Source of the DNA: Sutterella sp.
Lineage (GTDB): Bacteria; Pseudomonadota; Gammaproteobacteria; Burkholderiales; Burkholderiaceae_F
Direction: 5' to 3'
DNA: 6,512 nt
NCBI GenBank assembly: GCA_020025955.1
Contig: JAHHRF010000079.1
Span: forward strand, 1-6,512
The number at the start of each line of letters is the position of its first letter. Within the stretch, counting starts at the first letter, position 1. Below the pieces are notes generated by a model, which searched no databases, was not told the DNA's origin, and saw only the letters and a list, made by a program, of their open reading frames with translations. A program made the translations under genes and the position numbers. Positions 1 through 6,512 of the stretch are shown piece by piece.

Positions 1-881
1 GTGCCGCGGGTCATGTAGATTTCCCCTTCGCCCGCTAAGCGGTCACCGCCCATGGAGCGACGGGTGGCGTTCATGACCATGTCGCCCATGACGCTCGCTA
101 CCACCGTAGCTAAGGCCATTAAGACGGCCTGCCACCAACGGAAGGGCGTGATCCAGAAGAAGAGGGCGCCAGCAAAGATCCCAGCCAACATCCCCATCCC
201 GGTGCCAATGCCCGTACGGTTCGAGCTGAAGGCAAAGTTCTTGCCCCCAAAGAAGGCACTCGCAATGGTGGAGACTAAGTCATAGACAAAGACCACCAAG
301 AGGTAAAAGAGTAAAAGGAGCGGCCCCGAGGAGTGGAAACGCGTCAAATCAATCGTCGCAATGGCTGGCGCATGGCTCACACAGTAAACGCAGAGCATTA
401 AGCCCCATTGGATCTTGGCCACTCGCTCCAGATAGCGTTCCGTATCGCGCGAGAGCGCCATGATGACAGGTAACGCCAAGAACAAGTACACGGGAATAAA
501 GATCGTGTAGACGCCCGTGAGCTTAAAGCCCACCAAGATGTACTGCAGGGGAATGGCCACATAAAAGGCCATCACCAAAGCACGGTGGTCCGTAGCTTTT
601 GCGGGTGTAATCGCAATAAATTCACGAAGCAAGAAGAAGCTAATGAGCGCAAAGAAGACCAACAAGGTCTGTTCACCCACGGCAAAGGCGATCGTAAAGA
701 CCACAATCAACCACCAGCTCATGCGCATGCGGCCGTTCACCGCCATCAAACGCATTTGCTTGGCGACACTCGGGGAGTGACGTTGGGCCCAGGTGCCGTA
801 GAAGGTCCCGACAGAGGCCAAGAACACTAGCCCGAGAAGGAGCAGGAGATAAGCTTCCTGAAGCGTAAAACCGAGTCTCAT
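1..881 (-). CDS. CdsA/YnbB-family phosphatidate cytidylyltransferase-like membrane protein (3' end cut off by the window)
   Basis: By family this protein would condense CTP with phosphatidic acid to give CDP-diacylglycerol in the inner membrane. The frame is open from ATG 879-881 to the left edge: 293 codons, with probably only a few dozen residues missing. It is polytopic, with hydrophobic segments near residues 10-28, 55-68, 72-90, 103-117, 122-142, 158-175, 187-210, 226-245 and 251-266. Family resemblance to the YnbB-like branch is seen in LLREFIAITP (85-93), FIPVY (128-132), LSRDTERYLERVAKIQWGLM (143-162) and CVYCVSH (164-170), followed by the C-terminal GDMVMNATRR (266-275). The catalytic signature is eroded. 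The usual S-P-x-K-T-x-E-G reads SSNRTGIG (219-226), lacking the Lys and Glu, and the expected K-R-x4-K-D and HGG elements are not recognisable in 274-293. The start overlaps the stop of the acyltransferase gene and has no Shine-Dalgarno of its own. Family assignment is firm; enzymatic activity is uncertain. Confidence 0.87.
   Translation of the reverse strand, partial: MRLGFTLQEAYLLLLLGLVFLASVGTFYGTWAQRHSPSVAKQMRLMAVNGRMRMSWWLIVVFTIAFAVGEQTLLVFFALISFFLLREFIAITPAKATDHRALVMAFYVAIPLQYILVGFKLTGVYTIFIPVYLFLALPVIMALSRDTERYLERVAKIQWGLMLCVYCVSHAPAIATIDLTRFHSSGPLLLLFYLLVVFVYDLVSTIASAFFGGKNFAFSSNRTGIGTGMGMLAGIFAGALFFWITPFRWWQAVLMALATVVASVMGDMVMNATRRSMGGDRLAGEGEIYMTRG
878..881 (-). promoter_or_regulatory. 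ATGA stop/start overlap (likely translational coupling)
   Basis: On the minus strand the ATG of the CdsA-like gene (879-881) shares bases with the TGA stop of the acyltransferase gene (878-880). The bases just upstream, TTGCACAACC, contain no purine-rich ribosome binding site. Initiation therefore probably depends on ribosomes finishing the acyltransferase gene. This ties the two products to one transcript. Confidence 0.75.
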
Positions 882-1531
882 GGTTGTGCAAGTTCAATAA
901 TGGCGTTGCGGGCACGGTCCAAGAAGTCCTCTTTGGTGTCTTCTGGGCTGTGAGCTAAGGGCTTCCCGAAGCGAACCGAACAGACGGTAGGCACGGGGAT
1001 CAACACCCCCTTGGGCATCGCACGGTGCAAGTTTTCAATGTAAACCGGGATGAGTTCCACTTCCGGGAACTCTTGCATGAGGCGCCAGAGCCCGGACTTA
1101 AATTCGCCAGGCAGGGGCTGCGGACGGCGCGTCCCTTCCGGGAAAATCAACAAAGAACTCCCCTCTTGCAGGGCTTCACGCAACGGGTCCAAGGGATTCG
1201 TGTGGCGGTCCGTACGACGACGATCCACCAACACCACATTTAATTCGTCCAGGGCAATACGGCGCTTAATCCAGCCTTTTTCCCAGTAATCTTTTGCAGC
1301 CACCGGGCGCACGAAACGACGCAACTGGGGCGGCAACGACGCCCAAATCACGATCGTATCGAGGTGACTCGTATGGTTAGCAAAGTAAATACGCTGTCTC
1401 GAAGAGGGCGCACACCCTTGCCAATGCGGGTAGGCCCCAACGAGCAAGCGGGTTAACCACACCAGCGGGGTCATAAATTTGAATGAATTGAGCACAACGG
1501 TGTCCTTCAAACCAATAGGATTTCGTTTCAT
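878..1531 (-). CDS. PlsC-type lysophospholipid acyltransferase (1-acyl-sn-glycerol-3-phosphate acyltransferase family)
   Basis: This 217-residue protein belongs to the PlsC/LPLAT family, which transfers an acyl chain onto lysophosphatidic acid or a similar lysolipid at the inner membrane. The catalytic H-x4-D motif is intact in NHTSHLD (His53, Asp58). The substrate-binding block LVDRRR follows at 101-106, then FPEGTRR (130-136), and a final block ELIPVYIENL (159-168). A hydrophobic N-terminal stretch (about 20-33) suggests membrane association. The length is slightly shorter than a typical PlsC. The ATG at 1529-1531 is supported by AAGGG seven bases upstream. The gene sits 63 bases after yhdP and overlaps the CdsA-like gene. 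That order suggests it makes phosphatidic acid for the next enzyme. The exact acyl acceptor cannot be read from the sequence, and it may be a second, specialised acyltransferase rather than the housekeeping PlsC. Confidence 0.93.
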   Translation of the reverse strand: MKRNPIGLKDTVVLNSFKFMTPLVWLTRLLVGAYPHWQGCAPSSRQRIYFANHTSHLDTIVIWASLPPQLRRFVRPVAAKDYWEKGWIKRRIALDELNVVLVDRRRTDRHTNPLDPLREALQEGSSLLIFPEGTRRPQPLPGEFKSGLWRLMQEFPEVELIPVYIENLHRAMPKGVLIPVPTVCSVRFGKPLAHSPEDTKEDFLDRARNAIIELAQP

Positions 1532-1538
1532 TATAGTG

Positions 1539-1543
1539 CCCTT
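1539..1543 (-). promoter_or_regulatory. Ribosome binding site of the acyltransferase gene
   Basis: The minus strand reads TAAGGG followed by seven bases and then the ATG at 1531, a normal Shine-Dalgarno arrangement that supports this start. The 63-base gap after yhdP (1532-1594) holds no convincing terminator, because the only inverted repeat is a 5-bp stem with no T-run. Read-through from yhdP is therefore plausible. Confidence 0.6.
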
Positions 1544-1594
1544 AGCCCAAGAGGTTCGTTTCCCCTCTCTTTAGTGACGTCGGGGCGCTGCCTC

Positions 1595-4500
1595 TCAGGG
1601 GGTCGCAGGCGCTTCAGTTTTGTCGGGACTTTCCACGTCTTCAATCGTGGGATCGGCAAAACTCCCTTTAATGCGATATTCCGCCTTGAAGAGGTTGTTG
1701 ATCTTGTCCTTTAAGAGCCACTGACCGATAAAGGTGCTTAAGCCCACGGCAGGGTTCACCAGCGTTAAGGCGAGTGCCGGCGCTCCCGTATTGATACTGG
1801 GTAAGACCACAGCCGTCATATCTAACGTTTCCGTGACCAAGTCGACCGTCCCCCCGAGTGCTACGGCTGCGGCAGAGCCCAACACCGTGGCTTTGGGGAG
1901 GTTCACCACACCCTTACTAATCGTCCCCTGATAGACGATCGTGTCAAAGTTAAAGCCTTTATTGATCACGTCGGAAAAGTCCAGGGTTAAGCGCTTTAAG
2001 AGGTGCTGCATCGAAAGCAGACTCAAGAGGCGCCCCGCGCCCCCGGGATCCGCTTGCAAGAAGGCGCCCGACTTCGCGTCCACACTTAAGGTCCCGTTGA
2101 GGCTCTCCAGAGAAGGATCCAAAGGTGAGCCCACCCAGTTGAGGTTGGCTAAGACTTTGCCGGGTGCCTTATGGATGACGTTGGGGAATGAGAGCCGCGT
2201 TAACAAGTCCCCCGAATCGTGCACCGTCGCATTCAGGTCCACGTTCGTCTGACCTTGCGGGTCTTTCTTGGGCTTTAACCAAGCGAGACTTCCTTTCAAG
2301 TCAAGCGCCGGGTTCGTGATCGTAATGGCGTCCGCGCGCCAGAGCGCCCCTTCGGGTCGTTGCGAGCCTTGGCCTTTTAAGCCAATGTTCCCAATCTGGT
2401 AGGGCCCCACCACAACGTCTTGGAGCTGCAGCGTCACGTCAGGCAACGCCTCAATCGGGGGTTCCGTCTTGGTCGCGTCCGTCTCGTCGTCAAGGCTACG
2501 CAAGAACGCTAACGCCTCGTCACGGATGTGTAAGCGTTGGCTCGTCACCTGGAGCTGATTGGGGGCATTCGTGCGACGCGTAAAGGTGCCCGCCCCCGTG
2601 ATATCGCGGCTTTTCACATCCGCATACCATTGCGTGGGCGTGGTGCGCACCACACTGGCTTTAAGCCCCGTGGTGAGCGTGGCATCGTTGGCTTTTAAGT
2701 CGTCGACTTGCACGTTGACGGTATCAAGTCGCAGGGTGCTGCTGTCGTCCTTCCCATTTAAAAGGGGTTTGATCGCCGTCACCCAAGGCTGAAGGTCGAG
2801 TTCGTCCGTTTTAATGGCGACCGACAAACCACCCGTCTGCGCGCGGGGTCGTTGCGCGTCCCCCAAGGCAAGCGACAGGGCATCGAGTTGCGGCGTCTTC
2901 CCTAGCGTCCAGTGAGCGAGCGCACTGGCACGGTCTTCCATGAGGGCGTCTAACGTCACCCTTTCTGGCTGGCCCTTCACCACCACACGCAAGGGCGCCA
3001 TTTCAATGGGGTCCTTTTCAAAGGGAGCGGGCCACGTAGAGGTGAGACCCGTTAACGACGAATTTAACGTCAACTCCCACGTCTTTTCCTTTAAGTTCGA
3101 CGTGAAAAGGGCGGTCATGGGCGTCTCCCCCGTAACCGTTTCGCGTAACGTTTTGTCCGTGAGACCACTTAACGACCATAAAGCCGGCGCCCCCACTTGG
3201 GCTTGGGCAGCGACGTTAATGACATGGTTTTCCGTCGTAATCGTGGCGGAGACTTCGCCCGCGGGCAATTGACCCGTTAACGGGGTCTTGGTTTTCACGC
3301 CCTCTTCATCAATGATGACTTGCCCCGAGACGTGCGAGATGACGGGCCACGCGGGACCATACTGCACCGTGTTGTCGTTCAAGTCCGTGAGCGCACTAAA
3401 GCGAAGGTTCTCGGTTTTCGCTAAGGGGAGCGACAGCGTTAAGTGCGTGGACACCGGCCCCTTGGCACTTAACGTCGTTAAGTGGGGGTTCACGATGTCG
3501 GCAATCACGCGCGCACGCTTTAAGTAGGCAACCGCGTCTTTGGCTTCCCCTGCAATGTCAGCGGAAACCAAAATCGTTAAGGGTTCAAAGAGCGTCGGGA
3601 TCTTGACGTTAACGTTCTTTGCCTTTAACCCCATGGACTGCGCCGTGGCGTTTTCTACCATCAAGCCTTCGTTTAAGAGGGTTAAGTCCGCGTTGACGTG
3701 CTTCAAAAGGGGCCAGTCGCCTAATTTGGCGCGACCGCGCACGGGGATCTCAGGTTTAAAGTTAATCGTCGCGTCTTTGACTTGGGTTTTCACTTCAAAG
3801 TGACCGCTCCCCAACTTCTTATCAAAGGGGAAGTCTTCCAAGGGACCGTTTAAGCGGAAGTGCCCGCCCTTGCCCCAGCCGGAAATCAAGGCGTAGCGAA
3901 GCCAATTGAGCCCATCCTCTCCAATGGAAAGGGGTAAATACTTGTAGAGGGCGCTTAAACGGGCGCGTTCAATTTGACCTTCTAAGTCCAACGTGCCCGC
4001 GCCACCCGTGGCGGACCACTGGCCTTGGGCGTAGAGCGACGCATCACGGTTTTCCACTTTGACCTTGTCAAAGTGCACCGTGGGGGTGTCGGCGAGTGAA
4101 ATGTCGACGTTCCCCTTCAAGGTGTCTAAGTAAAGGACGCTCGGATTAAAGAGCCCCGGGAACTGCAACTGGACGTTTTTGCTCTTTAAAGCCACCTTCC
4201 AGGCAGCACTCCCCGCATCGGTTTTGACGCGACCGCTTAAATTCTTAAAGCCAGGTAACCCCGTTTTCTCTGACGCCTTGAGTGCAAGCCCCGCAAAGCG
4301 ACCTTCACCGTACCAGTTCTGGGGCACATCAATGTTGCCCTTAAAGCCCACGGCAACGTCGTCTAAGAGCGCCGACGGGCGCTGTTCTAGGATGAAATCG
4401 CGAAGGGGTTGGGGAAGGGGAACCGACGGAATAAAGGCAACGGATTGCGCAATATCCAAGTGGTTAGCGGTAAAGCGCCCCGCTTCTAACCCGTTTTCAC

Positions 4501-5644
4501 CACGGGTGACATCCACCCCGATCGTGAGGGGGCCCAAATCCTTCCCGTCTTTGTTTAGCGTCAAGTCGGAGAGCGTCAAGGTGTGGCGCTCTTCTTTGTT
4601 TTCTACCTTTCGGTCGTACGCTAAGGTTGCGCCCAAGCCCGTCACGGTTAAGGGTTGCAGATCGCTACGCAACTTGGCGTTCACGTCACGAATGGCGACT
4701 TGGCCTGAGACTTGAATGTCTTTGTTGGGGTTTGTCGTGACCCAGAGACGCGCCGAGCCCACGCCACTCTTTAATAAGCGCGGAAGCCCCATGCGACGTA
4801 ATACGGCCGCGACGTCCGAATTGTCGACCGACGCAAAGCCTTGGATGGCCCAGGTCTTGGGGTTGGTTTTCTCACCCAAAAGCGGGGGCGTCACGCTTAA
4901 GCGCACGTTGGCGGATTCGATTCGCCCACGTTTCGCTACGCGTGTCTTCACGCCCAAACGATAGGACATCAAACGCTTTTCAAAAAGAAGGTGCGTGTCG
5001 TTAAGCGTTGCGATGCGCGGGGTCGGCGTCGTTAAATCTTCGTAGGAGAAGGTCCCATCCACAATCGCTAAGCGCGATTGACCAAAGAGCCAAGCAAGGA
5101 GTCGCTTCGTGGCTTGGGCGTCGTCTTTCGCGGGCGTGGGTTTGGGGGCAACGTCTTGGGCGTCCTCTGCGATTTTGGTATCCAACACCCAACCCGCAAT
5201 GTCAAAGCGCGTGGGCGTTAAGCGACGAATCGTAAGATTGGGGCGCGTAATCTGAAGGAGTTCAAAGCGGGGTTCTAAGTGCCAAAGGCTCGACCAACTT
5301 AAACGTGCTTGCACCTTGGGGAGGCGTAACGATACGGGGCCGCCCGGGCGCGAGAGCGTCACGTCATCCAATTCAAGGGTAGGCCAAATGCGATAAAAGC
5401 CCCCCGTGAGGTGACCCGCTTGCACATCAATCCCCGTTGCCGTCGAGATCGATTGCGTAATGGTGTCACGCCACGGTTCTAATTGCGTGCTAAAGACCCA
5501 GCGCGCGGCGATGAGCCCTAAGCACAAGGTCAAGTAAAGCCCAAAGAGCACATGGCATAAGAGCTTATGGCGCAGATACAACCGAAAGCTAAAAAGCTTA
5601 ATTCGCTTCAACAACTCAACAGGGTCCGAAAAGATAAAAACCAA
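1595..5644 (-). CDS. yhdP: YhdP family (TIGR02099) AsmA-like bridge protein for phospholipid transport to the outer membrane
   Basis: This 1349-residue protein is a YhdP homologue, somewhat longer than the E. coli protein (about 1270). YhdP is an AsmA-like, repeating beta-groove protein anchored in the inner membrane. It acts, partly redundantly with TamB and YdbH, in moving phospholipids across the periplasm to the outer membrane. A basic N-terminus (13-27) precedes one membrane segment (about 28-50). The AsmA-like start HLTGGFYRIWPTLELDDVTL follows at 78-97. Family hallmarks are LPGFKNLSGRV (463-473), a YLP...WLRYAL block (569-586) and FRLNGPLEDFPF (596-607). The C-terminus carries NPAVGLSTFIGQWLLKD (1297-1313) and EYRIKGSFADPTIED (1321-1335), typical of this family. 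A charged Ala/Pro/Lys/Asp-rich linker lies at about 158-181. The start is uncertain: 5644 is a TTG without a Shine-Dalgarno, and an in-frame stop lies 9 bases upstream. TTG codons at 5612-5614 or 5609-5611 would also keep the membrane anchor. Confidence 0.95.
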   Translation of the reverse strand: MVFIFSDPVELLKRIKLFSFRLYLRHKLLCHVLFGLYLTLCLGLIAARWVFSTQLEPWRDTITQSISTATGIDVQAGHLTGGFYRIWPTLELDDVTLSRPGGPVSLRLPKVQARLSWSSLWHLEPRFELLQITRPNLTIRRLTPTRFDIAGWVLDTKIAEDAQDVAPKPTPAKDDAQATKRLLAWLFGQSRLAIVDGTFSYEDLTTPTPRIATLNDTHLLFEKRLMSYRLGVKTRVAKRGRIESANVRLSVTPPLLGEKTNPKTWAIQGFASVDNSDVAAVLRRMGLPRLLKSGVGSARLWVTTNPNKDIQVSGQVAIRDVNAKLRSDLQPLTVTGLGATLAYDRKVENKEERHTLTLSDLTLNKDGKDLGPLTIGVDVTRGENGLEAGRFTANHLDIAQSVAFIPSVPLPQPLRDFILEQRPSALLDDVAVGFKGNIDVPQNWYGEGRFAGLALKASEKTGLPGFKNLSGRVKTDAGSAAWKVALKSKNVQLQFPGLFNPSVLYLDTLKGNVDISLADTPTVHFDKVKVENRDASLYAQGQWSATGGAGTLDLEGQIERARLSALYKYLPLSIGEDGLNWLRYALISGWGKGGHFRLNGPLEDFPFDKKLGSGHFEVKTQVKDATINFKPEIPVRGRAKLGDWPLLKHVNADLTLLNEGLMVENATAQSMGLKAKNVNVKIPTLFEPLTILVSADIAGEAKDAVAYLKRARVIADIVNPHLTTLSAKGPVSTHLTLSLPLAKTENLRFSALTDLNDNTVQYGPAWPVISHVSGQVIIDEEGVKTKTPLTGQLPAGEVSATITTENHVINVAAQAQVGAPALWSLSGLTDKTLRETVTGETPMTALFTSNLKEKTWELTLNSSLTGLTSTWPAPFEKDPIEMAPLRVVVKGQPERVTLDALMEDRASALAHWTLGKTPQLDALSLALGDAQRPRAQTGGLSVAIKTDELDLQPWVTAIKPLLNGKDDSSTLRLDTVNVQVDDLKANDATLTTGLKASVVRTTPTQWYADVKSRDITGAGTFTRRTNAPNQLQVTSQRLHIRDEALAFLRSLDDETDATKTEPPIEALPDVTLQLQDVVVGPYQIGNIGLKGQGSQRPEGALWRADAITITNPALDLKGSLAWLKPKKDPQGQTNVDLNATVHDSGDLLTRLSFPNVIHKAPGKVLANLNWVGSPLDPSLESLNGTLSVDAKSGAFLQADPGGAGRLLSLLSMQHLLKRLTLDFSDVINKGFNFDTIVYQGTISKGVVNLPKATVLGSAAAVALGGTVDLVTETLDMTAVVLPSINTGAPALALTLVNPAVGLSTFIGQWLLKDKINNLFKAEYRIKGSFADPTIEDVESPDKTEAPATP

Positions 5645-5700
5645 GGGAAACGGTCAGGAGGGGGAACGTACGACAGGCGCCCTCACTCCTCAACCTTTAA

Positions 5701-5751
5701 GCATACGCAATATACCCGCTTTCTTGAAACTTTTTATTTCCCAGCGTATGC
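5701..5751. repeat. Inverted pair of 8-base sites GCATACGC / GCGTATGC
   Basis: GCATACGC at 5701-5708 is an exact reverse complement of GCGTATGC at 5744-5751, with 35 bases between them and 43 bases centre to centre. Each arm is itself close to a dyad (GCRTAYGC). The left arm abuts the minus-strand TATATT, and the right arm overlaps the candidate plus-strand -10. The match itself is directly visible. A role as an operator pair is only inference, since an 8-base match in a region this size could arise by chance. Confidence 0.4.
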
Positions 5752-5752
5752 C
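5724..5752 (+). promoter_or_regulatory. Candidate sigma-70 promoter for glnE
   Basis: TTGAAA (5724-5729, five of six matches to the -35 consensus) is followed after 17 bases by TATGCC (5747-5752), a poor -10 with three of six matches. TAGAAT at 5755-5760 is a better -10 by sequence but too far from this -35. Transcription would start near 5760, giving a leader of about 75 bases. Confidence 0.3.
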
Positions 5753-5822
5753 GTTAGAATCGAAACGTGACACGGTGAGTTTGGGAGTCCCCGTTCGCCT
5801 TCTTTTCCCTTTCCCCACGCTT

Positions 5823-5826
5823 GGAG
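5823..5826 (+). promoter_or_regulatory. Ribosome binding site of glnE
   Basis: GGAG lies nine bases before the ATG at 5836. It favours this start over the in-frame TTG at 5821. The frame upstream is closed by a TGA at 5776-5778, so no long N-terminal extension is possible. Confidence 0.65.
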
Positions 5827-5835
5827 ACTTCGACA

Positions 5836-6512
5836 ATGACTACCTCGACGATTTTGACGGATGAGGCCTTAGGGCGCGTCCTAGAGAATTCGCCTTTTTG
5901 CCAACGTCAGCTCCAGATTATGGGGGCAGGGACCCCTGAGTTAGCGATTGCAAAGTTGCGTGAACTCGCCCAAAAAGATGTTTCTATCGACGCCATGAAG
6001 GCGGCGTTTTCGTCGATTACGGAACCGGACGCTTTGGCGCTGGCGCTTCGTACCTTTCGACGCGATTTGATCCTCGGGATCATCGCGGGGGATGCCACGG
6101 GCTGGATCGATTACCACACGGTGGTTCGTCGTATGTCCGACTTTGCCGATGTGGCGGTGACCTATACGGTGGACGTGCATGCGAAAGCCTTAGCCAAACG
6201 CTTTGGGGTGCCGATGTCGCGATCAGGGATCGTGCAAGACTTGTTAGTCGTTGGCATGGGGAAATCTGGGGGCGAAGAATTAAATGTGTCGTCCGACATT
6301 GATTTGATCTTCCTTTACGGCGAAGACGGGGAAACGCGCCAAACGGCAGAGTACCCCAATGTGCGCCGTACGATTTCGAACCAAGAGTTTTACGAGCGCT
6401 TAGCGCGTCGTGTGATCCCAGCCCTTAACGACCCGGAGGGCCCAGGCTTTGTTTTCCGCGTCGACATGCGTTTGCGCCCCAATGGGGAAGCGGGTCCCAT
6501 TGCGGGGTCCTT
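5836..6512 (+). CDS. glnE: Bifunctional glutamine synthetase adenylyltransferase / adenylyl-removing enzyme (N-terminal part)
   Basis: GlnE controls glutamine synthetase by adding AMP to it and removing it again, under control of the PII protein and glutamine. The window holds the first 225 codons of a protein that is usually about 900-950 residues, so only the start of the N-terminal adenylyl-removing domain is visible. A helical lead (about 1-130) contains RTFRRDLIL (72-80). The nucleotidyltransferase motif GMGKSGGEELNVSSDIDLIF spans 140-159, with the metal-binding Asp pair at 154 and 156, and FVFRVDMRLRPNGEAGP (205-221) completes the family pattern. The residue after GMGK is Ser143, where Leu or Phe is usual. 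The lead ahead of the motif appears roughly 25-30 residues shorter than in E. coli. The start has a good ribosome binding site. The gene is divergent from yhdP, and nothing suggests a shared function. Confidence 0.95.
   Translation, partial: MTTSTILTDEALGRVLENSPFCQRQLQIMGAGTPELAIAKLRELAQKDVSIDAMKAAFSSITEPDALALALRTFRRDLILGIIAGDATGWIDYHTVVRRMSDFADVAVTYTVDVHAKALAKRFGVPMSRSGIVQDLLVVGMGKSGGEELNVSSDIDLIFLYGEDGETRQTAEYPNVRRTISNQEFYERLARRVIPALNDPEGPGFVFRVDMRLRPNGEAGPIAGS

Larger units (their letters stand above)
5645..5835. promoter_or_regulatory. Divergent intergenic region between yhdP and glnE
   Basis: These 191 bases lie between the two outward-facing genes and must carry the promoter for glnE and most likely the one for yhdP. 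The AT-rich core is 5694-5760. A possible minus-strand -10, TATATT, lies at 5709-5714, but I find no good -35 at the right distance. On the plus side, TAGAAT (5755-5760) is a second possible -10, with only a weak TTTTTA 18 bases before it. A pyrimidine-rich tract (about 5797-5816) precedes the glnE ribosome binding site. No small RNA, riboswitch or sigma-54 element was recognised. Confidence 0.6.

Noticed and set aside
673..915. An 80-codon minus-strand open frame across the acyltransferase/CdsA-like junction
   Set aside because: It overlaps two well-supported genes on the same strand in another frame and has no recognisable protein features.
1530..1535. A perfect minus-strand TATAAT at the start of the acyltransferase gene
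   Set aside because: It overlaps the start codon, so transcription would begin inside the coding sequence, and no -35 lies at a suitable distance.
1550..1568. A possible hairpin between yhdP and the acyltransferase gene (AGAGG and CCTCT arms)
   Set aside because: The stem has only five pairs, the loop is nine bases, and no T-run follows on the minus strand, so it does not qualify as a terminator.
4179..4715. A 178-codon plus-strand open frame inside yhdP, and several shorter ones (for example 2940-3272 and 1941-2252)
   Set aside because: They lie antisense to a protein with clear family hallmarks along its length. Their products are low-complexity Ser/Pro/Lys-rich sequences without recognisable domains, as expected for shadow frames.
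5586..5599. A short AAGCT-AAAA-AGCTT hairpin near the 5' end of yhdP
   Set aside because: A five-pair stem inside coding sequence in an A/T-rich stretch is explained by the Lys/Leu/Phe/Ser codons and has no further support.
5907..6180. Two minus-strand open frames (63 and 79 codons) antisense to glnE
   Set aside because: They are complementary to the conserved glnE coding sequence and show no family resemblance.

Overview
The window looks like a piece of a chromosome from a moderately GC-rich Gram-negative proteobacterium, most likely a betaproteobacterium. The outer-membrane lipid-transport protein YhdP and the glutamine synthetase adenylyltransferase GlnE imply a Gram-negative proteobacterium. 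A glnE gene next to a YhdP/TIGR02099 gene is an arrangement I associate with Burkholderiales. The leucine codon preference (TTG and TTA over CTG) is unusual for that order and would suit a fast-evolving, gut-associated lineage such as Sutterellaceae. That last placement is inference only.

Layout. Three genes lie on the minus strand and are read from right to left. A very large yhdP (1595-5644) is followed after 63 bases by a PlsC-type lysophospholipid acyltransferase (878-1531). The acyltransferase overlaps by four bases (ATGA) a CdsA/YnbB-type membrane cytidylyltransferase that runs off the left edge (1-881). To the right, a 191-base divergent control region (5645-5835) separates yhdP from glnE. 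The glnE gene is on the plus strand, and only its first 225 codons are present (5836-6512).

How the genes fit together. The minus-strand group forms a coherent phospholipid set. A PlsC-type enzyme would make phosphatidic acid, a CdsA-type enzyme would activate it to CDP-diacylglycerol, and YhdP is a bridge-like protein that helps move phospholipids from the inner to the outer membrane. GlnE is functionally separate: it adenylylates and deadenylylates glutamine synthetase in response to nitrogen status.

I see no mobile element, CRISPR array, tRNA, rRNA or clear intrinsic terminator, and no convincing undescribed defence or metabolic system. The points most worth a second look are the eroded catalytic signature of the CdsA-like protein, the pairing of lipid-synthesis genes with a lipid transporter, the ambiguous TTG start of yhdP preceded by an in-frame ten-codon mini-ORF, and a pair of inverted 8-base sites in the divergent promoter region.
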